A model generated the notes under the pieces. It was given only the letters and a program-made list of their open reading frames with translations. It was not told the DNA's origin and did not search any database. A DNA stretch of 64,000 nt from Myxococcales bacterium (lineage in GTDB: Bacteria > Myxococcota > Polyangia > Nannocystales > Nannocystaceae). A program made the translations under genes and the position numbers. Below are positions 15,465 through 23,516 of the stretch, in pieces (the first letter of the stretch is position 1; each line of letters starts with the position of its first letter). The stretch is taken from NCBI GenBank assembly GCA_016793465.1, contig JAEUJW010000034.1:17407-81406 (forward strand), in the 5' to 3' direction.

Positions 15465-16994
15465 ATGACGCATCCGGTGATCGTCCTCGGTTCCGGCCTC
15501 GGAGGCCTCGCGGCGGCGATCCGCCTGCGGGCCATGGGATGGCCGGTGCGCATCCTCGAGGCCATGGACCAGCCTGGCGGGCGGGCCGCCGTGTTCCGCC
15601 AGGACGGCTTCTCGTTCGACGCCGGCCCGACCGTCGTCACCGCCAGCTATCTGTTCGACGAGCTGTTCGCCCTCGTCGGTCGCGACCGCCGCGACCACCT
15701 CGAGTTCATGCCCGTCGATCCGTTCTACCGCGTGTTCTTCGCCGACGGCAGCGCCTTCGACTACGTCGGCGACGAGCAGCGCCTGCTGGCCCAGATCGAG
15801 CAGATGAGCCCGCGCGACGTCGACGGCTACCGCCGCCTCGCCGACCACGCCCGCCGCATCTTCGACGTCGGCTACACCGAGCTCGTCGACAAGCCCTTCG
15901 ATCGCTTCACCGACATGCTGAAGATCGTGCCCGACCTGGTGCGCCTCGGCTGCTGGCGCTCGGTGCACTCGTGGGTCAGCCAGTACATCGCCGACGAGCG
16001 CCTGCGCCAGGTCTTCACCTTCCAGCCGCTGCTGATCGGCGGCAACCCGTTCCGCGCCCCCGCGATCTACGCGCTCATCCACTGGCTCGAGCGCAAGTGG
16101 GGCGTCGAGTTCGCCCGCGGCGGCACGGCGGCGATCGTGCAGGCCATGGTCGACCTGCTCGCCGACCTCGACGTCACGCTCTCCCTCAACACGCCCGTCA
16201 CCGAGATCGAGGTCGAGGGCGGCCGCGCCGTCGCCGTGCGCACCGGCCGCGGCGACCGCATCCCCTGCAGCGCCGTCGTCAGCAACGCCGACCCCGCGTC
16301 CGTCTACACCCGCCTCGTCGCCGCCCGCCACCGCCGCTGGAACAGCGACTTCCTGGTCAAGCGCAAGAAGCTGTCGATGAGCCTGTTCGTCGGCTACTTC
16401 GGCGCCCGCGGCACCTGGCCCGAGCTCGCCCACCACTCGATCGTGCTCGGCCCGCGCTACCGCGAGCTGCTCGAGGACATCTTCGAACGCAAGATCCTCG
16501 CCGACGACTTCTCGCTGTACCTCCACGCCCCGACGCGCACCGACCCGAGCCTCGCCCCGCCCGGCCACGAGGCGTTCTACGTGCTCTCCCCGGTCCCCAA
16601 CACCCTCGGCAACGTCGACTGGGACGCCGTCGGCGAGCGCTACTTCGACACCATCCTGGGGTCGCTCGAGCAGCGCCACCTGCCCGGCCTGCGCGAGCGC
16701 ATCGTCACCCGCCGCCACATCGCCCCGCCTTACTTCGAGGGCACCCTGCGCTCGTACGCCGGCGCCGCCTTCGGCCCCGAGCCGCGCCTCGAGCAGTCGG
16801 CGTTCTTCCGCTACCACAACCGCTCCGAGGACGTCGCCGGCCTCTACTTCGTCGGCGCCGGCACCCACCCCGGCGCCGGCATGCCCGGCGTGCTGTCGTC
16901 GGCCAAGGTGCTCGAGCGGGTGTTCCCCGCCTGCCCGCCGGCCGCCCGCCAACCTGTCCCCGCGGCCAGGTCGCCGATGCCCCGCGCCTCCTGA
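15465..16994 (+). CDS. crtI: phytoene desaturase family protein
   Basis: 509 aa. FAD/NAD-dependent desaturation of phytoene towards coloured carotenoids, at the membrane. The N-terminal dinucleotide fold VIVLGSGLGGLAAAIRLRAM and the PGGRAAVFRQDGFSFDAGPT block are diagnostic of the CrtI/CrtN family. The C-terminal FAD motif reads YFVGAGTHPGAGMPGVLSS, followed by AKVLERVF. After this the protein has an odd tail of about 20 residues, part of which (QPVPAARS) is encoded by a palindromic mini-repeat. One base separates it from crtB. Whether it makes two, three or four desaturations cannot be told. Confidence 0.9.
   Translation: MTHPVIVLGSGLGGLAAAIRLRAMGWPVRILEAMDQPGGRAAVFRQDGFSFDAGPTVVTASYLFDELFALVGRDRRDHLEFMPVDPFYRVFFADGSAFDYVGDEQRLLAQIEQMSPRDVDGYRRLADHARRIFDVGYTELVDKPFDRFTDMLKIVPDLVRLGCWRSVHSWVSQYIADERLRQVFTFQPLLIGGNPFRAPAIYALIHWLERKWGVEFARGGTAAIVQAMVDLLADLDVTLSLNTPVTEIEVEGGRAVAVRTGRGDRIPCSAVVSNADPASVYTRLVAARHRRWNSDFLVKRKKLSMSLFVGYFGARGTWPELAHHSIVLGPRYRELLEDIFERKILADDFSLYLHAPTRTDPSLAPPGHEAFYVLSPVPNTLGNVDWDAVGERYFDTILGSLEQRHLPGLRERIVTRRHIAPPYFEGTLRSYAGAAFGPEPRLEQSAFFRYHNRSEDVAGLYFVGAGTHPGAGMPGVLSSAKVLERVFPACPPAARQPVPAARSPMPRAS
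16952..16971. repeat. palindromic mini-repeat in the 3' end of crtI
   Basis: ACCTGTCC-CCGC-GGCCAGGT, an 8-bp stem with one mismatch. It is read through in frame as part of the CrtI tail, just before the stop. Confidence 0.6.
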
Positions 16995-16995
16995 C

Positions 16996-17967
<972 letters not shown>

Positions 17968-18104
17968 CGCCGAGGTCGCCTGTCCCTCGGGACAGCCCCC
18001 TCGACGCGCGGCGCGGTCCGTCGCCCACACGCCGAGGCCGTACACCGCCTGTCCTTCGGGACAGCCCCTCGACGCGCGGCGCGGACCGGCCGCGCCGCGG
18101 CGCC
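17968..18104. repeat. two direct repeats (about 65-70 bp), each with a CTGTCC-NNCG-GGACAG hairpin
   Basis: Each copy carries GCCGAGG, then CTGTCCCTCGGGACAG (17980-17995) or CTGTCCTTCGGGACAG (18049-18064), then CCCTCGACGCGCGGCGCGG. The second has a cTTCGg tetraloop on a 6-bp stem. The array fills the spacer between convergent crtB and the DUF1552 gene, so the hairpins may act as two-way terminators. Confidence 0.75.
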
Positions 18105-19403
18105 TCAGGCGTTGACGCCGGCGATCGGCGCCACGCCGTCGATCCCGAAGCTCATGGTGTCGACCCCGAAGGCCCGCAGCAGCGACACGTACATGTTGCC
18201 GAGCGGCTGCCCGCCGGTGTGGATCGACTGGTTGGTGTTCAGCGATCCGCCGCACTTGCCGACGATCACCTGGGCCAGGCTCTGGTGGTCGTGCGGCCCG
18301 CCGTCGCCCATGTCGGTGAGCACCAGCATGGCCGTGTTGTCGAGGATGAAGCTGCCGTCCGGCTCCTGCATGGCCTTCAGCTTGGCCGCCAGGTTGGCCG
18401 CCTGCTGGGCCTGCCAGGTCTCGAGCGCCAGCAACTGGCCCGGCGCGTTCTCGCCGGCCCCGTGCGTGAGCCCGTGGTGGTTGCCCGGCGCGCCGATGAA
18501 CGGGTGCGAGCGCCCGCTCAGGCCGTTCTCGATCATGAAGGTCAGCACGCGCGTCTGATCGCACTGGAAGGTCAGCGCGATCAGGTCGTTGAAGGCCTGC
18601 ACGCGCGTCGGGTAGTCGAGCCCGTCGCCGGGCGGCGCGCCCGGGTCGCACATGCCGGCGGGGTGGGTCAGGCGCGTCTCGAGCTCGCGGACGGCGGTGA
18701 AGTACTCGTCGAGCTTGATCTGGTCCTCGACCCCGAGCGACAGCTTCAGGCTGCCGGCGTCGGCCAGCACGTAGTCGAGCACGCTCTTCAGCGAGGCCCG
18801 CCGCAGCTCCTGCTCGGCCGCCGTCGCGCCCTCGTTCGAGCCGGCGAACAGCTGGTCGAACGCGGCCCGCGGGTTGATCACCGGCGCCAGCGGCCGCTGC
18901 GGGCCCGCCCACGAGATGCTCTGGGTGTACGCGCAGGCGGCCCCGAAGTCGCAGGCCATCGGCTCGCCCGCGCCCCACTGCAGCGAGGGGAAGCGCGTCG
19001 CCGGCTTCAGCGCGGCGACCAGCGCCTGGTCCATCGAGATCTCGCCGTGCAGCCCGCCGTCGGGGTACGGCCAGCAGTTGAGGCACGACCCGGTGCCGAG
19101 CGCGTGGTCGCCGGTGCCGGTCGACATCAACGCCGAGGTGTGCACCAGCTGCGACAGGCAGATCATGTCCGCCTTCAGCCCGGCGAACGGGGCCAGCGCC
19201 GCGGGGAACGAGAACTCGCTGCCCTGCTCCGGCGGGATCCAGTTGCCCGGCACCCGCCCGTTCGGCAGGAAGTACACCAGGAGGCGCCTCGGCGCCGCCT
19301 CGCGCGGCTGCGACACCGCGTGGCGCGGACGGACGACACCCAGCGCGGGCAACGCGACCAGCGCGCCCGCGCCACCCAGGACTTTGCGACGTGTAAGGTG
19401 CAT
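18105..19403 (-). CDS. DUF1552 domain protein, exported
   Basis: 432 aa. It starts MHLTRRKVLGGAGALVALPA, a twin-arginine-like signal (TRRKVL then a hydrophobic run), so Tat export of a folded protein is likely. The body follows DUF1552: RRLLVYFLPNGRVPGNWIPP, LSQLVHTSALMSTGTGDHA, ENGLSGRSHPFIGAPGNHHG and TDMGDGGPHDHQSLAQVIVG. The last motif resembles the metal-binding part of alkaline-phosphatase/sulfatase-like DUF1501 relatives. It lies 2 nt after the DUF1592 gene. The two are almost always paired in Planctomycetes and myxobacteria; biochemical function is unknown. Confidence 0.88.
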   Translation of the reverse strand: MHLTRRKVLGGAGALVALPALGVVRPRHAVSQPREAAPRRLLVYFLPNGRVPGNWIPPEQGSEFSFPAALAPFAGLKADMICLSQLVHTSALMSTGTGDHALGTGSCLNCWPYPDGGLHGEISMDQALVAALKPATRFPSLQWGAGEPMACDFGAACAYTQSISWAGPQRPLAPVINPRAAFDQLFAGSNEGATAAEQELRRASLKSVLDYVLADAGSLKLSLGVEDQIKLDEYFTAVRELETRLTHPAGMCDPGAPPGDGLDYPTRVQAFNDLIALTFQCDQTRVLTFMIENGLSGRSHPFIGAPGNHHGLTHGAGENAPGQLLALETWQAQQAANLAAKLKAMQEPDGSFILDNTAMLVLTDMGDGGPHDHQSLAQVIVGKCGGSLNTNQSIHTGGQPLGNMYVSLLRAFGVDTMSFGIDGVAPIAGVNA

Positions 19404-19405
19404 GG

Positions 19406-21514
19406 TCACTGACCTCCTCCCGCGGAGCGCATGCGGAACGCCGGGGACAGGGCGATGAGCTCGATCAGCTTGTCGAGGCTGCCGCCGGTCTCGGGCAGCG
19501 CCTCGCTGATCTGCAGGCGGAACGGCGCGTCCTGCCCGCGCGCGCCGCGGCCCATCGCGTAGGTGAACAGCTTCTCCGACAGGCACTCGACGAACCGCGG
19601 GTCGTCGGCCAGCAGCTCGGCCAGCTCGTCGGGCCCGACGAATGGTTGGTCCGGCGGGATGCCCCCCGACTCGTCGACCGGCAGCCCGTTCTCGAGCAAG
19701 CGACGCGCGCCGACGCCGTCGTAGCCCTCCATGCCGAGGCCGGCCGGGTCGAGCAGGTTGTGGCAGCCGGCGCAGACCTCCTGCTTGCGGTGCTCGGCCA
19801 GCACCTCGCGGATCGTCGCGCCCTCGGCCGGCGGCATCAGCGGCGGGATGTCGGGCGGCGGCGGCGGCATCTCGATGCACAGCAGCTGCTCGAGGATCCA
19901 GCGCCCGCGGTTGACCGGGCTGGTGCGGTTGCTCGCCGACATCGCCGTCAACCACGCGCCCTGCGTCATCAGCCCGCGGCGGTCGTCCGGCGTCAGCGTC
20001 ACCCTGCGCGGCGCGTCGGTGCCCGGCGGCGCCATGCCGTAGTGCAGCGCCAGGCGGTCGTTGAGGTAGCCGAAGTCCGGCCGCATCATCTCGCCGATCG
20101 GCCGCCCGTTGGTCAGGAAGTCGGCGAAGAACAGCTCGGCCTCGGCCGCCATCGCCTGGCGCAGCGGCTCGTCGAAGCTCGGGAAGGTCGCCGCGTCGAC
20201 GCCGTGCAGCCCGAGCAGCCGCGTCGACAGCCACTGCGACGCGAACCCGCGGCGCAGCGCGTCCGCCTTCGGGTCCGCGAGCATGCGCTGGACCTGCGCG
20301 CGCAGCCCCTCGGTCGTCGCCAGCGCGCCCGCGGCCGCCGCGTCGAACAGCTCGTCGTCGGGCATGCTGCTCCACAGGAAGTACGACAGCCGGCTGGCGA
20401 GCGCGTAGTCGTCGAGCGGCACCGGCTCGTCGTCGGCCGGGAACGGCGCGGCCGCCAGGCTCTGGCGGTAGAGGAACTTCGCCGACAGCAGCATGGCCCG
20501 CACGACCAGCGCGACCGCGTTCTCCGGGCCCTCGGCGGCCGCCAGCTGCTGCCACAGCGCGAACACCGACGCCTCCTCGCCCTTGGTCAGCGGGCGCCGC
20601 CAGGCCCGCGCCGCGAAGTTGCCGACGATCGTGCGGTAGCACTGGTCCGGATCGACCGCCTCGATCGGGTCGCACACGTAGACCAGCTCGCGCCCCGGCG
20701 GCACCGCCAGCGCGTCGCTCTGCACGTCGAGGTAGCCGACCACCAGCGAGTTGAACACGTTCTCCGCCGGCTGGTCGTAGCCGTTGGGGAACGTGATCGC
20801 GACCGCGTGCGAGCCCGCCGTCAGCGGCACCTTGACCGTGTACACCGCCGGCGTGGTCGGCAACGACGTCACCTGCCAGTGCCCGACCTCGACGCCGTCG
20901 ATCACCAGCCCCATCTCCGGCGTCGGCACCATGAACGCGTCGCCGCCGGCGAGGATCGACGCCGTCACCGTCTCGTCCTGCGCCGCGTCGACCGTGAAGC
21001 TCAGCGCACCGCCGCCGCCGCGGGGCATCGACCAGCCCCAGTCGAACGCCGTGCCGGCCTGCATGGTCGCCTCCGCGTGCGCGCGGGCCCCCACGTGCAC
21101 CGCCAGCCGCGGCACGATCGTCAGCGCGGCGGTCGCCAGCTCGCGCGCCGCGATGGCGTAGAGGTCCATCTGCGACGGCGTCAGCGTCAGCCCCTCGGCC
21201 AGGTTGTCGAAGCCGTGGGTCGCGTTGTCGGGCGGGAAGCTGTCGGCCGGCGTCAGCGTGACCGCCAGCAGGTCGCGCACGGTGTTGTTGTACTCGAGGC
21301 GGTTGAGCCGGTGCAGCGGCTCGGGGATGACCTCGCCGATCGGCTCGCCGCCCTCGCCGCTGTCGCCGGCCGAGGCCGTACCCGTGCCCGGCGCGGTGCC
21401 CGAGCCGTCGCCGGTCCCGCTCGCCTCGTCGCCGCCCGTCTCGCTGGCCGAGCCGGTGTAGCAGCCGCCCGCGAGCAGCGCGGCGAGAGCGAGGTAGCTG
21501 GACGGGTGGGCCAT
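19406..21514 (-). CDS. DUF1587/DUF1592/DUF1588/DUF1585 lipoprotein
   Basis: 702 aa. Lipoprotein signal MAHPSSYLALAALLAGGC, then a Ser/Thr/Gly linker to about residue 60. Domain order follows the family: DUF1587 (LHRLNRLEYNNTVRDLLAVT), a carbohydrate-binding-like beta domain around 150-270, DUF1592 (FAARAWRRPLTKGE, LASRLSYFLWSSMPDDELFD), DUF1588 (VNRGRWILEQLLCIEMPPPP) and DUF1585 at the end. CAGCHNLLDPAGLGMEGYD is a CxxCH haem-type motif, so the protein may bind haem c. It is cotranscribed with the DUF1552 gene. It has been suggested that such pairs act on complex organic matter; that is unproven. Confidence 0.88.
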   Translation of the reverse strand: MAHPSSYLALAALLAGGCYTGSASETGGDEASGTGDGSGTAPGTGTASAGDSGEGGEPIGEVIPEPLHRLNRLEYNNTVRDLLAVTLTPADSFPPDNATHGFDNLAEGLTLTPSQMDLYAIAARELATAALTIVPRLAVHVGARAHAEATMQAGTAFDWGWSMPRGGGGALSFTVDAAQDETVTASILAGGDAFMVPTPEMGLVIDGVEVGHWQVTSLPTTPAVYTVKVPLTAGSHAVAITFPNGYDQPAENVFNSLVVGYLDVQSDALAVPPGRELVYVCDPIEAVDPDQCYRTIVGNFAARAWRRPLTKGEEASVFALWQQLAAAEGPENAVALVVRAMLLSAKFLYRQSLAAAPFPADDEPVPLDDYALASRLSYFLWSSMPDDELFDAAAAGALATTEGLRAQVQRMLADPKADALRRGFASQWLSTRLLGLHGVDAATFPSFDEPLRQAMAAEAELFFADFLTNGRPIGEMMRPDFGYLNDRLALHYGMAPPGTDAPRRVTLTPDDRRGLMTQGAWLTAMSASNRTSPVNRGRWILEQLLCIEMPPPPPDIPPLMPPAEGATIREVLAEHRKQEVCAGCHNLLDPAGLGMEGYDGVGARRLLENGLPVDESGGIPPDQPFVGPDELAELLADDPRFVECLSEKLFTYAMGRGARGQDAPFRLQISEALPETGGSLDKLIELIALSPAFRMRSAGGGQ

Positions 21515-21678
21515 GATGCGACGCTATCAAAGCCGCGTCGTCGCCGGTCACCCGCGTCGCCCCGTCGACCCCCCGGATCCCCCGCGAAGCCCCCCGCGCG
21601 CCGACCGTCACGGCCGCGAATTGCCCAACAAAAACAACGTCCGCGCCGCTTCTGCGGCGGCCACGTGCGTCAGATCTC

Positions 21679-21702
21679 CCGCCGTGGCCCGGCCCACGGC
21701 GG
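21679..21702 (-). terminator. hairpin in the 245-bp spacer after the Hsp70 operon
   Basis: CCGCCGTGG-CCCGGC-CCACGGCGG, a perfect 9-bp stem, about 60 nt beyond the last gene of the Hsp70 operon. No T-tract follows. Nothing else is recognised between this hairpin and the DUF1592 gene. Confidence 0.5.
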
Positions 21703-21759
21703 CGGCGCGGGCCGCCACTTCGCCGGGGCGCTCGCAGGGCTCGGCCGTCGCGGCGCGCC

Positions 21760-23142
21760 TCACTTACCGACGTTCTTCTTCTGCAGCGCGATCGCCTCCT
21801 CGTCGCCGACCGCCTCCGCCTCCGCGAGCAGCCAGCGGAACAGCGGCCCCGAGATGCCGTACTCCTTGCGGTCGTTCCACAGCCACACCGCGTAGTTGCA
21901 CACGTTGAGGTGCACGTCGGGGAACATGACCCGCCGCACCTCGAGCCCGCCGACCGTCGCCGCCCGCTCGTAGGCCCGCTTCAGCCCGTTCCACTCGCGC
22001 AGCTCGTCGACCGAGGACAGCGCCCGCTTGTCCTTGGTGCGGGCGCGCAGCGCCTGCGACAGCTTCTCGACGCCGAGGATCAGCTCGCCGCGCAGCCGCA
22101 GCGCCGCCTCGGCCCCGACGCCGCCGCAGTCCTGCAGCGCCGCCAGCGGCAGCTGAGCCCGCGCCGCCAGGGCCGCCAGCTCCTCGCCGACCGTGTGCCG
22201 CAACTGCGCCTCCGCGACCTCCGGCCGCGTCACGCTCGCGAGCACGCGCGCCCGCTCGCGCAGCCGCTCGAGCACCGGCCCCGCGAACGCCGCGTCCCAC
22301 GCCTTGCACAGCTCGGCCGCCCGCGTCGGCGTCCACTGCCGCTCGAGCTCCGGCGTCGTCGACCACAACGCGTGCAGCGCCTGCGCGTGGGCCACCGGGT
22401 CGCCCGCGTACGCCGCCGGGTCGAGCACCGGCGGCGACGGCTCGGCCGGCGGCGGCGGCGGCGGCTTGCGCTGGTACAGCACCCGCGGGGTCGCCAGCGC
22501 CTGGGTCAGCAGCGGCCGCAGGCCCGCGCGCCCCGAGCTGCGCCACCACATCCAGCGCAGCCCCACGTCGGTCGCCGACGGCTCGCCGATCAGCGCCTCG
22601 CGCCGCACCCGCGCCGCCGCGAACGCGAGGAACCGCGTGGTCGGCGAGGCGATGCCGTCGCGCACGCCGAGCCGCATCACCGTGCGCCAGTCGCCGCGCT
22701 CGGCCGCGTCGATCACCAGCCACTCGCCCGCGACCACCCTGGCGATCGCCGGCGCCGCGTGCTCCCAGTGGGCCGCGCCCTGCATCAGATCGCGGGCCGC
22801 GTCGCGCTGCCCGCGGCTCGCCGCGATGAGCCCGGCCGCGGCCACCCCGGCCGCGCCGAGCTTGCCGCGCTCGCCGAGCTGTCCCTCGAGCCAGGTCGCC
22901 AGCGCCTCGTCGTGGGCCCGCCGCGAGACCAGCGCCAGCGCCCCGGCCAGCGCCCGCCCGCCGCGCGGGTCGACCTCGAACTGCCCGCGGCACAGCCACG
23001 CCGCCGCCGCGCTGAACTTGACCCACCCGAGCCGCACCGGCCCGCCCCGCAGCGCCCGCCACACCAGCGGCTCGATCGCCTGCAGCAGCAGCCACAGCCA
23101 GGCCAGCACCGCGAGCCCGATGACGATGACCGCCGCGTTCAC
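21760..23142 (-). CDS. membrane-anchored protein of unknown function, last gene of the Hsp70 operon
   Basis: 460 aa, GTG start overlapping the stop of the J-like gene (GTGA). One N-terminal helix (VIVIGLAVLAWLWLLLQAI) anchors a large soluble domain. The domain is alpha-helical: residues about 60-200 look like short solenoid repeats (AGVAAAGLIAASRGQRDAAR, AARVRREALIGEP). A proline run (PPPPPPAEPSPP) follows near 240, then a second helical half. The C-terminus FPDVHLNVCNYAVWLWNDRK is aromatic-rich. No family is recognised. Context suggests it works with the Hsp70/J-like pair at the inner membrane. Confidence 0.7.
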   Translation of the reverse strand: MNAAVIVIGLAVLAWLWLLLQAIEPLVWRALRGGPVRLGWVKFSAAAAWLCRGQFEVDPRGGRALAGALALVSRRAHDEALATWLEGQLGERGKLGAAGVAAAGLIAASRGQRDAARDLMQGAAHWEHAAPAIARVVAGEWLVIDAAERGDWRTVMRLGVRDGIASPTTRFLAFAAARVRREALIGEPSATDVGLRWMWWRSSGRAGLRPLLTQALATPRVLYQRKPPPPPPAEPSPPVLDPAAYAGDPVAHAQALHALWSTTPELERQWTPTRAAELCKAWDAAFAGPVLERLRERARVLASVTRPEVAEAQLRHTVGEELAALAARAQLPLAALQDCGGVGAEAALRLRGELILGVEKLSQALRARTKDKRALSSVDELREWNGLKRAYERAATVGGLEVRRVMFPDVHLNVCNYAVWLWNDRKEYGISGPLFRWLLAEAEAVGDEEAIALQKKNVGK

Positions 23143-23516
23143 GGCCGCCTCCAGCCCAGCAGGGCGAACGCCTCGGTCAGCGGCGGCATGTCGCCCGGCG
23201 CCTGCGGGACCGCCGGCGGCGGCTTCGGCGGCTCGGGCGCGGGCGGCAGCGCGGCCCAGAACTCGTGCACGAGCCGCCTGTCCGGGCTGCGCAGCTCGGC
23301 CATCGCCCCGCGCACCTTGTCGGCCGTGCGCGCCTGCGGCCCGAGCGGCGTCATGTACGTCTTCGCCGCCTTCAACCCGAGCTCGAGCATGCCGAGCAGC
23401 TTCTGGCCCTCGCGCTCGACGTCCAGCCGCGAGCAGGTCGGCCGCAGCCCGAGCACGTAGAACGGGTTGTCCGCCAGCCGCCGCTCCGGCTCGGCCGCGC
23501 CCTCCTCGCGGGCCAC
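23139..23516 (-). CDS. J-domain-like small protein without HPD
   Basis: 125 aa. The GTG start shares its first base with the Hsp70 stop (TAGTG). The opening (RLADNPFYVLGLRPTCSRLD) resembles the start of a J domain (NPY-x-LLGL), then VEREGQKLLGMLELGLKAA and RSPDRRLVHEFWAALPP. The HPD tripeptide needed to stimulate Hsp70 ATPase is absent. The last 45 residues are Pro-rich. Fixed coupling with Hsp70 argues for a co-chaperone or adaptor role; this is inference. The product is soluble. Confidence 0.6.
   Translation of the reverse strand: MAREEGAAEPERRLADNPFYVLGLRPTCSRLDVEREGQKLLGMLELGLKAAKTYMTPLGPQARTADKVRGAMAELRSPDRRLVHEFWAALPPAPEPPKPPPAVPQAPGDMPPLTEAFALLGWRRP

Noticed and set aside
22879..22896. 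CTGTCCCTCGAGCCAGGT as a palindrome family member
   Set aside because: Two stem mismatches, and the codons fit an ordinary helix of the membrane protein.
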